From positions 48,810,080-48,874,079 of the forward strand of contig CM075773.1 in the NCBI GenBank assembly GCA_037974665.1: DNA of 64,000 nucleotides, in the 5' to 3' direction. This document shows, in pieces, positions 9,767 through 23,345 of this stretch (position 1 is the first letter of the stretch; each line of letters starts with the position of its first letter). Made by a program: the position numbers and the translations under genes. The notes under the pieces are model-generated. The model was not told the origin of the DNA and did no database searches. It worked only from the letters and a program-made list of their open reading frames with translations. Source of the DNA: Ehretia macrophylla (Eukaryota; Streptophyta; Magnoliopsida; Boraginales; Ehretiaceae).

Positions 9767-12700
9767 ATGGCGGGTGGTACTAACCAGTTGATCTCTGTCC
9801 ACCCTGAGGAGCTCAAGTTTCAACGTAAGTGTGTGTGTTGGCGTGTGCGTGTGTTTTGTAATAGAACAAAGTATTGAAAGTAGAATTCAGTCCTGTATCT
9901 TGCTCTTCAATCATTTGGCTGCTCGTTGCGATTGTGTGTATATGGCAACAAGGGCGGGCGGATCTAGAAATTTGTTTATTTTGTTTGTTGAGAGGTACAA
10001 CACATAATTTGACTATCATACGTTGTTGGGGGTTAATTGCATTTTCAGACTAAACATACCAATATATTTAAAATATATTTTGTGGGGTGGATAGGGGTTG
10101 CAACCCCGAAACTGGCTCATAGCCGAATCCGGCCCTTTAAGGTAGTCTTGTGATGAGACTGTGTGAAGAAGCCTCCCTCCCCACATTCCCTTCTGATAAG
10201 GTGTGTCGAGGCAATAACATTTTCTGATATTATCACTAACAACGCTGTGTCTCTTACTGTTGTCAGTTGAGCTGGAGAAGCAAACCTACTGTGATCTGAA
10301 AGTTGCAAACAACACAGAGAACCATGTTGCTTTTAAGGTATTATATATCTCTTTCATTGAAGAAACAAAAAAAAAAAAAGAAAAAAAAATGGATTGGAGC
10401 TGATCATGAATTCAACACTGCGTTGCAATCCACTTCATTATTTGATTGTGCTTTTGGATTATTAGGTGAAAACTACTTCTCCGAAGAAGTATTTTGTACG
10501 GCCGAACACTGGCGTTATACAGCCCTGGGACTCGTGCGTCATAAGAGGTTGCTACTTCCTTCCTTTGCAATTATCTAATCGAGAATGCAGGATTCGTATT
10601 AAGACACTATAATAACATAATCATGTTGAAGATAATAAATAATATAATAAACTTCTCTCTAACAGCTTAAACTTTTAAATTGGTGGTCATTTAACAAACT
10701 GCACGAGCCAAACATGAACAAAGGAATGCACCTGACCTGAAAAATGCAGTATGTATCATAGATGTGAATGATGTAACTTATCTAGGACTCTAAATTCCTA
10801 TATATGTAAATGAGCTGACCAGAATGTTGTGTGCGCCTCTTATGGACTATAGAGGTTTCAATTTAGGTGTTGCCTAAGCCATTATTCTGATTCTGATTCG
10901 GTTGTCATATAGCTCCTACCTGGATTTCAACCAAATCTTGACTGATTGTGAATTTGTCCGCGTTCTCTAGTTTTGATTCTGAGAAATTGTCTTTCTCTCC
11001 TAATGTTACTATTTCATTTGTATGAAGTCACACTTCAAGCGCAACGAGAGTATCCCCCAGATATGCAATGCAAAGATAAATTTCTCTTACAGAGCACCAT
11101 AGTGCCTCCACACACTGATGTTGATGAGCTTCCATCAGATACAGTAAGGATTTTCACCCGGAAGAATTTTATTCATAGCACTAGATTGATTCTGTACCTA
11201 CGGAACTAAAAAAGATTTTGATTTCTCTTTGGACAAATGTGGATGTTCCTGCATCCAGTTCAATAAGGACAGTGGAAGAACAATAGAGGAGTGCAAGCTA
11301 AGGGTCGTGTATGTCCTCCCCCACACGGCTTCTGGACAATTAGAAGATGGCTTTAAACAGAATTATGATGGGACCTCGGTGAGTTCATTTCTATTTTATC
11401 TTTTGTTGTAGTCTAGCCAAAGCTTATGTGCAAATTTCATTGTTCCATTCTCTTTCCAGTTAAGGCTAAACTATTCCTTTAAACTTTCGCTATTCAGAAT
11501 GCAAGAATAGTTTGCCTTAGGTAATCTTTTTGAGTAATAATGTCAAGAATGTATGTTTATAAGGAAGGAGTATGGTATATTTTCACCTGGATTGGAACTT
11601 TTTTGTTCACCTTCCTCGTTTTAAACTTACTTCTTCTTCTTCATCTGTAGATGCGCCATTTTTCAAATTTTGATTTTAAGAGTATGAGTAGTCAATTTGT
11701 TGATTTTTCAGACAATGCATTGTATTCATATCTGCTTTCAAACAAAGATAAAAGATTGTAACCTGTTAAATAATTAATAGTGATTTGCCTTGTCATGGGA
11801 CAGAAAGAAGTTGGGGGGGGGTGTTGGTGGAGAGAGAGAGAGAGAGAGATCATGTCGAGACCAGATTACAGCGCCTACTTTCTTCTTTTTTAAAATGTTT
11901 AGAGTACACAAAAAAAGAAGAAGTTTATAGCATAAGTCTGCACAAGGGAGGTTGGGAAATTTAACTTGTTTGAGTTGGTGAGCCAAGTCCATGGCAACGG
12001 GAATTTGAGCTTTTCATGAGTGTCTTGTTAAAACTTGTTTTCATGTCATAAAGAACCGGTCACTATCTCTTAATAGGGGCCCTGACATGGCAGTAACATG
12101 TGATACAAATCTGCAGTGTGACGGTTCTTGAATGAGTGGAAATACAGTCAAACTCATTTCTGTATAAATCTAGTATCTCTTATTATCCATGCTAATAATG
12201 AGTAGGCCTCTGAATATCTCTTTTGGAAATCCATGAATTATCTGATCAAGCAAATCGGAAAAGCATTTCAGCAGTAATTTGAATTATAGCTTGTTAAGTG
12301 ACATAAAAATTGAGCACTGCTAGTTGCTACAGGCCACTGCTAAACTATGGACATACCTTTTGGATTCAATGAGCAGTTCTCTCACGCTCTCTCTGTTGTG
12401 CCTTATATAGAGTGCTGTAGATGTTGTATGTTCCTTCTGGCATCCAATGTGTAGCCACACTCGTGAGCATAGAATATTATCATTTTTCCTTTTGGTTTGG
12501 GGAATCACTTTTATGGCTCTGACATTTCTCCTCTGCCTTGTGAACACAACTGTCTAGCCTAAGAATGATTAATTCTGCTCATTTCGAGCTGTTCAATACG
12601 TTCTTGATTTTGAAATAACATGCCGAGGGAGATTTTGTTTTTCTTATTTAACTGAAAATTTGATAATTTACTGTACGGAAGTAAGATACTTGGTCGTGTC

Positions 12701-13901
12701 ATTTGCAATTTTTCCATTTTTGCTTGTCTTAACTTTCAGGATTTCGAGCCTGTGATGACAATAACAGATATTGATGTTTTTTGGCTCGCTATGATATTTA
12801 TTCAATTTGTATGTGTCAAGTTTAATTCCTTTTGATTATTATATTCAACCATTTATTCTTGTGAATGCAACATCAGGCTTTGCAGCGCCTTAAAGATGAA
12901 AGAGATGCAGCCGTCCAACGAACACAGCAGCTGCAACAAGAACTGGTCAGTGCTCTAATAGATTTTCTGTGTCAAAACAATTTATTCCAATGTTGCATAG
13001 CAAAAAAAAAATATATATATTTATTCCAATGTGAACATTCAGTAATATGTAATTCATGAATGCCACGCGATAGTTTACCTTTTTCAACGTGTTGTTGACT
13101 TGTGTGGCTGCCGAGGCTACACGTGGAAATGCCAGATGCAAAATTCCTGCTATCATATTGAAATAACCTTTCGCCCGTGAAGTCATAATCAGATGCTACT
13201 TTATTAATTTCGATCGCATCTTCTTTTGACGATAGTTTGTTTTGACTACAAAATAGGAGGAGAGGCAGGTTACAATAGATATGACAGGCTCCTTCTTCTT
13301 TTCTCTCTACACATGTTAGTCAAGTTAAAATCTTGTAAACATCTACTTTGCCAAGACTAACAAGCTTATTTGATAGAGAGAGATACAAATGACGTTAGGA
13401 GGAAGATCTAAATAGGACATCACGTACGCAATGAGTAGTGCCTTTTAAACACTGTTCTCACTATCCACCCCAATGTGATATTTTTTTCGAACTGCCACTT
13501 AAAGTTTCAATTGTTGCACATTCTTTTGATCTCAAAATACACCTATTGGCAGGCAAGGTTTCGCGTCTCAAGGCATAAGATTGATAAGTCTGCTATCATT
13601 CAATTTATTTTCTTAGATTCGATCCTTCTCTGAACCCCCGGGCACACAACAAGATTTCTGTGCACTAACTAAAGTTTTCAATTGTTGCACATTTTTTTGA
13701 TCTCAAAATACACACATTGGCAGGCGATGTACCATTTCTCATACTTTATGTTTCTTGTCAATGCAGGAAATTCTTAAACGACGAAAAAACCGGAAAAGTG
13801 ATGCAAGATTCTCCTTGGCATTTGCACTTTTGGTGGGAATCATCGGGATCACGACCGGTTTCCTTCTAAAATTGTTGTCATCATCTTCTTCTGCAGAATA
13901 A
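9767..13901 (+). CDS. VAP/VAP27-like vesicle-associated membrane protein (MSP domain)
   Basis: Seven exons join in frame: 9767-9824, 10267-10337, 10466-10547, 11028-11143, 11259-11378, 12877-12945 and 13767-13901, giving 216 residues. The major sperm protein domain fills about 6-125: ISVHPEELKF, NHVAFKVKTTSPKKY, VRPNTGVIQPWDSC, then LQAQREYPPDMQCKDKFLLQ. A short coiled coil follows (LQRLKDERDAAVQRTQQLQQ), then a basic patch (KRRKNRK) and a C-terminal membrane anchor (FALLVGIIGITTGFLLKLL). This is the family's plan: a tail-anchored ER protein whose MSP domain binds FFAT motifs at ER-plasma membrane and organelle contact sites. The linker is shorter than in VAP27-1. The start is the first ATG that opens the MSP domain. 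Which VAP paralogue this is cannot be told. Confidence 0.92.
11831..11849 (+). repeat. GA microsatellite in VAP intron 5
   Basis: About nine GA units follow a short G run and TGTTGGTG. It is a simple sequence repeat with no evident role. Confidence 0.8.
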
Positions 13902-15950
13902 CTCTGGTTTCATTCACTTTCCTGAGAAAACAAACAGTTTTTCTTTTTCGTTATCATTGTATAATCACTAATATTTGTCCAAGGTATTAATCTTGGTTGT
14001 TCTGTTCTTTCCTTGTAAATTGATTGTTGCATTATTTGTTTGTTGATCAATTAATTTGCCACAACAATAGAAAAGTTTAGCATGAACAACCAGAAGCCGC
14101 AACGCTAGAATAGTATCAAAGAGAAGCGATTCCACTCTTTTTCTAGAATCTTTACCTACAGGATCATAAGTACCTTAATATGATAAGCAACCGTTACAAA
14201 TCGGTGAGTGAAATAAGACGGATGGAAAGAAATATGAATAATAAGTGGATGAAGCCTTAGTCCATTTATCATCCAATCTTACCAAGTACACAGGCAGGTC
14301 AGAAAGACAGATGTACATGTTCGCCCCTTAAAACTGCTTCCATTGGCATGAGTTAGAGTCCTCTCCTGCAGGAACCTGGCACCTTCAGAGCTCTATTTTC
14401 GTTGCTTTTAGCTGCATTTTTTTTTTCTACAGCAAGCGAAGTCGTAACTAAGTGGTGGACTTTTTTTTCCATATATCAAATTATTTTGTGGATTGCATTT
14501 CATTTTTCCATTGCTCGTGGTAGAAGTTTTATATAAATAGAACGCCGTGCTATTAACAGAGTATTTGGAAACCTTTGTGGTGTGGAATTCAAATGATTTA
14601 TAAATGAATTTTGTGAAAATTTGTCTTTAAAAATGACTTCCCTTATTTGAAATTGGAAAATAGTATTAAGTCAATTATAAGATTTATAAATATATTTATT
14701 GTAGATATTCATTTTATGTCCTTATATTTTGAAATTGTTTTTTAAACTTTGTCAAGAAAATATATTCCATCAATATCAATAATTAGTTTTAAAATTAAAT
14801 TTAATTAATTAATATTGACGAATAAATAATACGAATAGATAGATGAATAAATAATACGAATAAATAATTTGTGATTTTAGATGCTAATTAAGTATGTTAA
14901 GATTACTTGAAATGAAGGATGAATGAATAAATAACGTATAATTTGGGCTTTTAATATGAATTAAGAAATATGAAAAATAAAATTATCGTGAAGAAGCTTG
15001 CAAGAAGAATAAAAAAATAATTACATAGGAAATGAGAGCAAAAGACTAAGAGCAATAAAAAGAAAATAAAATTTAGAGGACAGTTTAGTCTTTAAAAGAT
15101 GTTTGACTAATTTTGTGGCTTAGAATTGCAAATTCTACCTCTTAAACACGGATTTGGGTAAAGTAAATCCATAATTTGCAAATCTTGGATTTTTAATTTT
15201 CTGAATAGGTGCTTCCAAACAAAAAATATTGAATTTGCAAATGAAATCCACAAATTTTTATGGAATTCATTTATTTATAACAATATGTAAGTGTTTTGAT
15301 TTAAGTTTTTTTTAAGAGGTGGGATAAAATAATCCGGTCTCTTATGGATGTTTATGGTAAAGAGACGGTGCCTATATAGCACATCAGATATGATTAGATA
15401 ACAATAGACAAAGACTATGTTTAGATGACAATGGACAGACTACATAGCACTCATATACAATTTTTTGCTTTTTTTTGTTATTTTTTTTTAATTACTAAGA
15501 GCTAATTGATTTTTTAAATTAAAAATACTATCATATATAAAAAAGTTTCAAGGTTAGTAGAGGCTAGAGCACCACTACCCTCCATTTATATCCGCCTTGA
15601 GTTGATCTCTATTTAGTGGAATAAAACATAATTATTATCATCGATAATAATCATAAATTTATAGATTGAGATGTAAATTAATTCCAGGTTCACATAATTT
15701 GACATTCAGACACTATAACAAACTATTACTGGATCATTTGCTATTTGGTCTAGTGGTATAATTTTTAATTTAAGTACAAAAAGTCTCAAGAAAAATTATC
15801 GAAGCGTGCATCATCCTTTGAAAATAAAATAAAATTGGCTTAGACTCTCGTTTGAATAAAAAAAAAAAAAAATACTACTACTGTGTTTGGGCATGGTTGT
15901 TTGTGGTACTGCTGGTTTAGCCGCTCCTTCGGGCTTGGACCTCACAGAGC
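13902..15950. other. VAP 3' region and spacer before the CDC7-like gene
   Basis: The first few hundred bases are probably 3' untranslated sequence of the VAP gene. After that comes repeat copy B (14572-15282), then AT-rich sequence. No other gene is seen. Confidence 0.6.
14572..15282 (+). repeat. dispersed repeat family, copy B (711 bp, imperfect inverted ends)
   Basis: The left end reads TATTTGGAA, and the right end reversed begins TGTTATAAATAAATGAATTC; subterminal blocks around GGAATTCA...TTTATAAATGAATT are inverted at the two ends. Copy A (7405-8005) shares its interior. Copy C (57951-58679) shares both ends but has another interior. No clear target-site duplication was found. It is probably a non-autonomous DNA transposon of unassigned superfamily. 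Confidence 0.6.
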
Positions 15951-15973
15951 GCAAGATAATGGCCCCCACAAAA

Positions 15974-15992
15974 AGCCCAAAATAGCGGCCCA
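15974..15992 (+). promoter_or_regulatory. paired site II elements upstream of the CDC7-like gene
   Basis: AGCCCA (15974-15979) and GGCCCA (15987-15992) are minus-strand TGGGCT and TGGGCC, the plant site II motif bound by TCP factors in genes of dividing cells. They lie about 220-240 bp upstream of the ATG. Confidence 0.45.
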
Positions 15993-16013
15993 ATTCTTTT
16001 TTTCAAGAACAAA

Positions 16014-16022
16014 TTGGCGGGA
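16014..16022 (+). promoter_or_regulatory. E2F-like site 1 upstream of the CDC7-like gene
   Basis: TTGGCGGGA fits the E2F/DP consensus. It lies about 190 bp upstream of the ATG at 16215 and 22 bp after the second site II motif. Confidence 0.5.
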
Positions 16023-16052
16023 TTTTCCCACGTGCCAATTCTTAAACCTTTC

Positions 16053-16062
16053 TTTTCCCGCC
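16053..16062 (+). promoter_or_regulatory. E2F-like site 2 upstream of the CDC7-like gene
   Basis: TTTTCCCGCC is a close match to the plant E2F consensus TTTCCCGC. Together with the site at 16014 it makes cell-cycle (G1/S) control of the next gene plausible. Confidence 0.55.
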
Positions 16063-16214
16063 TTCAAAATCTTCACTCATTCACTCACCTTCTTCACTTC
16101 TTTCTCTCTCTATAGACCTATACATACATACATTTTGTATCACTCTCTCTCTCACACACTCACACACTCACAAACACGCACATGTATATGTATAAGCTCT
16201 AGATCTGAGTCTAC

Positions 16215-19200
16215 ATGGAAACTCAACTCGCCGAGTCGCAACTCGCTCTGCAACTCACTCCACTCACAACCACCGCAACCGCCGCCGCGGACTCACAGAA
16301 GGCGTGGCACATCTTCGCACTTCTACTCTCCCTTGGCCGTCCGGCGCCGCTGACAGAGCTAGCTTCCAAGTGCACTATGTTCAGTACAACTCCTGAATAT
16401 ATTCAATTCCTCTGCGAAATTCCTAATTCTCCTCTCCACTTGACGCGGAATCTCTCCGTCACGATCTCTTCCTTTGGTTACATCGCAATTGCGCACTTCG
16501 TATCGAACGTGGATGTGAATTTCACGGTTTCGCCTCAGTTAGGGCTTGAATTTGAGGTTATAAATCCGAGGAGAGTGTGCGGAGCAGAAAATGTGTTGAG
16601 GACGTATTATAGGAAGCGGAAGAGGATCAGATCGGAGAGTGAATATATGCCTCCGGTGAAAATGAGAGCTTTTCTTAAGAATCTTTATGGTGAGAAGAGT
16701 TAATATATACTCTTTTGTTTTTTAATTTCTATTCAAATTTGATATAATTTTGTTGTATTAAATGTTCTATTTTTAATGGTGAATTGCAGAGGAGGAAGAA
16801 AATCGAGCAGTATCACGGTTTCGTCGTGGAAAAGAGAATGCTTCTGCTCAGGTAACTTAGATTTCATTTATTTATTTTTTTCTTGAATGAATTTGATTTA
16901 AACTTTAGGTAATATATATGTGTGCGCGCTTGCGCGCTCGCGTAACAATTTTTTGAAAAAATTGGGCAGGTGGCTTTGGTTCTAAATTTAGTGGTTTAAG
17001 AGCGTATTATAAGATTCAGTTTGATTAGTAATAATGTGATGATGTTAAAGGAGTGGAAAGTAATATATCCTGTTTTTATTACATATATCTGGATTAAGAT
17101 TTGGTAAATATCTTCATTTTACTGCAAATATGAGAGTGATTTGAAATTGCTATTTGCATAGTAAGTAGAGGTTACAGTTACAGAGATGTTTTTATAGCGT
17201 GAAGCATCGTTTTGTCACAAAATGGTACAGAAAAGTGATGTAGGGTTTGAATTTGGTGCGAGAATGTAGAATCTAAGGTCAAAGTTAGAAGTAGATTTTT
17301 AGGAGGATCGAATGGACGAAACTTCACAATGATACAAAACAACTTTCTAAGGTCTGGTGAGTGATGAATAATGGTGCTTTGTTGCCTTTCTCTATTGTTT
17401 TGGGATAGTGGTGTTTAGTCCTGAGTGTAAATACCAGGCTTCCTTGAACTTGGTGGTTCATCTTTATGGTTAGAGCCTCAACATCAGTGGTTCAGGGCTT
17501 GGTAAAGATAAAAGAAGAAGAGGACAAGAAGAATGGACTGTTTAAGAATGATTTGCAGAGTTCTTCAGCTATCTATAGAAGTTGGATGACAAAATAATGC
17601 TAAAAGAATTTCCCATTAAAAAATATGTTGCTTTCCTGTTTGCTGCTGGTTTCTTTTCTAGAAGTATCAAATCTACAGGATGCTAAGAACTTAGGATGCT
17701 ACAGCAGCTCTCCTGCTTGGTCTTATTTTGTTTGGTTTCCTGACTTTCCTTGCAGAATTTCTATAGAAGTGACCTGTGCAGTGCTTGCTAATTTTGTGCT
17801 AAGTTGTTTTTATGTTGTTAAATTGCATTCTTATTATGGTGTCTCATCATAATGACAATTTTATGATGCTATATTTATTATAACGAAGAATTTTATTGGC
17901 TATTGCTTGTTACTCGGATGCCATGCTTTTGTCTTTATAATTTAGTAAATGTTTGCCCTTGGTTCCAAGAAATCTACTCTACATTATACTGTTTTTCTTC
18001 ATATGCTTCTTTGAAAGTCAGGCATCCTATTCTTTTTGTAGGCATATAAACTAGATGATAACCCAAACAGGATGTGGTCGAATGATCCATCAGTTGTGGC
18101 ATTTGACTACCATGGAGTGGATGGGAAGAATTTCAGAACTTCCTTGGTTATCAATTCCAATGCTAGATTTTTGAGCAGCAGACTGAAGAGCGTTGCGTAT
18201 GAAAAGGAAAAGGACACAGTTATGTGCATGAATGGAAAAGAACTTAGTTGTGCATATGAATTGGATTATGACAGATTTTTATGTTCCTCGAAAACAATAG
18301 TAGTAGAGAGACCATTGGATTCTACATGCCATCAGGAGGCATTTCACGAAGTTTGCAAATTAAAAACTCCTGTTGTCAGCACAGAAGCTGAAGTTGATGA
18401 TAACAATCCTTCAAGTAGAATAAACTTCAATGCAACGTCCCGCTTAGAAGCAGACACAAAAGTAATGGCTGATACTCAGGCTCAGACTAAAATTCATGCC
18501 GGTAAAGCTGACCTCAGAGTTGGGAAAAATGCAGAAGAGAGAGAGAAAGAGCCACTGATTGATTATGATAGATGTAGTGGACATATAGATAAAGTTTCAA
18601 TTGGTGCAACTCAATCAAAGAGGTTGCCCCAGGAAAATGCAAAAAAGATCACAATGAGAATTATCAACACACTGCCATCTCTGGATGAAGAGAAATCAAA
18701 AACACCTTTAAAGAGTTTGCCTACTTTTGAAGCAAACACGTTCTCTGTTGGTCAGAAGCATTTAGGGAAGTCCCCACCTAAACCAAAGATTGGCCCAAAG
18801 GAAGTACTAAATTGTAAATCGCGGGCCATTTGCAAGACACTTGATAAGAACAAGGTCATCAATCCTCCTATAGATCAGCAGCAATCTAAAAATAGAAAGA
18901 AGCCAATGTCCATAGAGCAGAAAAACATTCGTGATGAGAATGACAATAGTATGCAAAGGGAAAGATATAAAGAAAATGGGGAAAAGTCTGTTCTTGTTTC
19001 TGTGAATGTGAGCTCCCAATTTTGTCTTTTTATCGTATTTCACATGACTACTGCGACGAGGGATAATTTAGCTAAAAATACAATTCTGATACGTTCTTAT
19101 TTTGTAGAAACAATCGGAGCATAAAGAACTACCATGCTTTGAATCTTACATTGTAGAAGAAGAGGAGGGATCAGGTACAATTTTGAGTTAATCATTTGTG

Positions 19201-22045
19201 TTGAGCTATGGTAAGTAAGAAACAATGGTTGTCCCTCATTGTCCATTTTTGCTTGCACTTCTTATGCAGGTGGCTATGGCACAGTTTACAGGGCAAGGAG
19301 AAAGAGTGATGGTTTGAGATTTGCTATAAAATGTAGGATATGCATCTTTTCTCTGTATCCTGCTATTTTGAATCTGAAATTTTTATCTGTGAGCTATTCT
19401 GAGATTCGCTATAAAATGTTGCTCATCTTTGTGAATCCTTTAGGCCTATCTCCTCCATTTTCGACATTGCCCTAGGATACAAACTGCTTATTATCACACC
19501 AAATGCTCTATCATCAACTTTGAAAAGAACCTGCACTCCCCGTCTTTGAAGTATTTCTGACTTAGTTTATTAGATAAGTAATTTTCTGATTTCAAGTTGT
19601 TGGTTTATGGACTGCAGGTCCACACGTGAATGCTAACAGGCATCATGTTCAAAATGAGGTGAAGATGCTGGAACGATTTGGGTAAGTACCTTCAATGTTC
19701 TATTAGGGAGACTACAGATGTACACTTTTTTCAACTTTGAAACTTGATCTTGACACCGTATACTTTATATTAGGGGCAAGAACTTTGTTATTAAATATGA
19801 AGGCTCTTTCAAGAGTGGCAATTCTGATTGCCTTGTGCTAGAGCACGTTGAGCATGACAGACCGGAGGTAATGATCACTTGATATATCTTTTTCAAGTGA
19901 CTAGGTACTTGTGATCTCATGATTATTGATTTGTAATTTTACTTCCATCATAAATTCAAGGTATTGAAGAGGGAAATAGATGTTTTTCAGCTCCAGTGGT
20001 ATGGTTTTTGCATGTTCAAAGCCCTTGCTGGTCTACATAAACAGGTGAGAACTGATGAAACAATGTGTATATATTCTCTGGGAAGAACCAAAAATCTTAG
20101 ATATCTCGGCATGTTTACAGGGTATTGTTCATAGGGATGTTAAACCTGGAAACTTTCTCTTCTCTCGAAAGGCCAACAAAGGTTACCTTATTGATTTTAA
20201 TCTAGCCATGGTGAGTATTCCTCGCCGTGTGGATTTTTCAAATAGCTTCTTTTTGATTTTTCTCTGTCTCTTAAAATTGTTAAACCGGCTACTTGGTTTA
20301 CCGTTTTCCTCTTGATCCCATTGCCACAGGATCTGCACAAAAAATATGGAGCCACTGGTGAGCTATCACTCTTCTCTATGTTTATATTTAATTGAGTATG
20401 TTGTTTCAATAGTCACTAGTTTGAGCAAACAAGATATCTTCACACAAATTTGGTATTTAGTCCCATTGATGTGTCCTAATAATTTGACATGTAACATGAA
20501 GAACATGTGTTGATTTTGTCTTTCTAGTTCATTCTTTGCCTCCTCTCGTGATGCGTCTTTCATGAAAGGAGAGGATTAACCAACCTGACTTTAATTTTTG
20601 CAGAGAGGACAAAATCAGGCCAAGATTTGAGTTTTAATCATGTTCCTCTTCCCGGCACCAAATCTCTTCCTCTTACAAGAAACAAGAAAGTCCCAACTAC
20701 AAGTGCTTTGGATCCTATGAATCAGGAGGCAGGAAAAGTCTCAAAGTCCGTCTTATTACCTACAATTTTTAAAAGGAAGACAGACCATGCGAAGAATTAT
20801 ACAAATATTAACAATACAAATGTAATAAAAAGTCAAGGTGCCGATGGCTCTGGAATCACCTCCGCAAAGGATGCAACAAGCAACAGAACTCCATCAGCAG
20901 AAAGGTTGAGAGAACCCATTCCATGTCATGGGAGGAAGGAGCTGCTTAGCTTAGTGCAGGAAGCATTGCAGGGTGCAAGCCATGAATCGCCGAATGTTCC
21001 TGCTTCCAAGAGAAAGAGGATTGCTGCACCTCTTGGAAATGCGGATAGAACTTTTGTTCACTTATCTCCCATGCCCTTGCGCTCTGCTGGAATTCCTGTT
21101 GCTGGTGCTGGATTGCTGAAAAACAAAGGTTCGTTCTCTATTCATTATATGCTAGGTTAAGCTTTAGATAACAAAACCTGAATTTGAATACTTAATTTGT
21201 GATTGTGTTAGGTGATAGCAACCACAAGCGAGAAGGTCCCTGTGCCGGAACAAAGGGTTTCAGGGCCCCCGAGGTAAGTGATTTCAGTTACTTTCATCTT
21301 ATGTACTGCATTACTAGCCTGTTTAACTTTGTAATGTTCGGTTTATCATTCAAATGGTAACAAAGACTTTTCATTCCAGGTCTTGTTCAGATCTGTACAT
21401 CAAGGCCCTAAGGTTGATATTTGGTCTGCTGGGGTCACATTACTCTACCTGATAATGGGAAGAACGCCTTTTGGTGGTGACCCTGATCAGTAAGAATATC
21501 CTCTTTACCAGCGAATATTTGAAACAGAAATGCTCGTTAAGGTTGTTGAATGAACTCAGTTTTATTTAACAGGAATATAAAGGAGATCGCGAAGGTGAGG
21601 GGCGGTGAAGATCTCTGGGAAGTTTCCAAACTCCACAACCGCGAATCTTCATTTCCAGCGGTACTATTTGATACAGTTCTCATTAAAGGATATCTTAACA
21701 TTTTCAATATAGCTATAATGCTTAAAAGGGAATTATTCGATACAGGATCTGTTCGATATCAAATACTTGCCGTCTGTAAGACTACGAGAATGGTGTAAAC
21801 TGAACACACGAAGGCCAGATTTCTTCGTGATCATCCCTGCATCACTTTTTGATCTCATAGACAAGTGCTTGACAGTAAATCCAAGATTGAGGATCAGTGC
21901 GGAGGAAGCTCTTAGACATGAATTTTTCACCCCGTGCCATGATCTCGTAAGAAAGCATAGGCTGTCCAGGCAAGGCCTCAGCCTGGACTCTGGAACTACA
22001 CTTTTATCAGGTAAACAGACTCAAACATGTGAAGAAGTCTCATGA
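16215..22045 (+). CDS. CDC7: CDC7-like serine/threonine protein kinase
   Basis: Fifteen exons join in frame to 1025 residues: 16215-16689, 16790-16851, 18042-19007, 19108-19174, 19270-19332, 19618-19681, 19774-19867, 19961-20044, 20121-20210, 20330-20357, 20604-21128, 21212-21273, 21380-21489, 21573-21660 and 21746-22045. The first 520 residues are a hydrophilic extension. The kinase domain has the glycine loop GSGGYGTVYRA (522-532), Lys544 in FAIK, HRDVKPGNFLF (629-639), DFN instead of DFG (650-652), and GTKGFRAPE (852-860). Between DFN and APE sits an insert of about 200 residues, mostly exon 11. Large kinase inserts are typical of Cdc7, which phosphorylates MCM helicase subunits with its partner Dbf4 to fire replication origins. 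The resemblance is to the plant CDC7-related group. E2F and site II motifs upstream fit S-phase expression. Confidence 0.87.
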
Positions 22046-23345
22046 CAACTAACTTGATGGCAAGACCCATCTGTTGAGCAGGGATGAGCTATTCTCCTGC
22101 GTTGATTGATCGGGCTTGCTCTGCTCTCAGCTCAAGTCAAGTGATTATGAGCCCTGATAAACTACGATTGCAGCTTTCTTTAGGGAGTCTCATAGTTCTA
22201 ATCCTAGGATAACATATCGCTCATCGGCTCAGAGCTTCCAACTACTAAGCTTTGCATAATGTTAGTGCATTCTTAACCATTTTCTACTTCAAATCTGCAT
22301 TTGTTTGTATATTTTTCTCAACATCTTGTAGCTGTGTCAGCATTGGTGAACTGCTGTGATATTGTACTGACATAAAGTGTATCAAAAGAAAGAAACTACT
22401 TGTACATCTCAAAACAATCTGTATAGCTATTTCACTTGTTATTGCCACATGATTAGGTACGTTGCACAACAGTTTGCATTTTAATGAAATACCAATTTGT
22501 TGGACAAATCAAATACCCATTTTTGCCAGACTACTACATCTGCCAAAATTTGTCAAATTTAGGAAAGCGGGTTGCGTACAATTGTTCATAAGATAAAGTG
22601 TTGATAAGATGTTAGTAGTGGATATGAGAATGTTGAGATAGATGGTGATAAAATTAGACGAGACAAAATTAGGAGCGCGATGCTAGTATTTGTTGCGATT
22701 ATGTCAGGGGTAGTCATCATTGGCCATTTGTTCTAGAAGTAGTCTTGCTTTTATTGTAAGAGGGTTCAAGATCAATTATCGTATATAATATTTAAGTGAT
22801 GTAAAATAATTTAAATCTCTATTAAATTTTAAAAATTCAAATAATGTAATATTGCTGACATGGCATGACTGTATTGGTTTGACTACGTGGCAGTAGAATG
22901 ATGGTGAGTCCTTATAATACGTGTAGAGAAATTAACGAATCATGAGATGTTTCGTCTAGGCGAGAAGCATATTAGTATTATACACCCATATGAAGCCAAC
23001 CAACAAATTTCTTCATTAAAAAAGAATTTTCTAGAATAATTTGGTTTCCACATTTGCCCTTGTTACCCACCCACATCAAATTTCATTTTAATAGACTTGA
23101 TAGTATTTTATAGCACGAAAATAAATTTGATTGAGCGCAAATACAAATCTCTTACAACTTTTGAACATTAATAACTAGTATTTTACAGTTTCTTTACAAA
23201 GATGATTTATTTTTATTTCCAATCTCTAGACTACACTAAACAATTTATATCATAAATCAATCTTCTAGGATAATTATGACGTTAACTAAGTTCTAGTATC
23301 ATTACTCTTATTATTAAAGAAACAAAAATAAAAGTGAAATACAGC

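Noticed and set aside
18072-19124. Separate 350-residue gene
   Set aside because: It is exon 3 of the CDC7-like gene plus read-through into the next intron; the in-frame acceptor at 18042 and donor at 19007 explain it.
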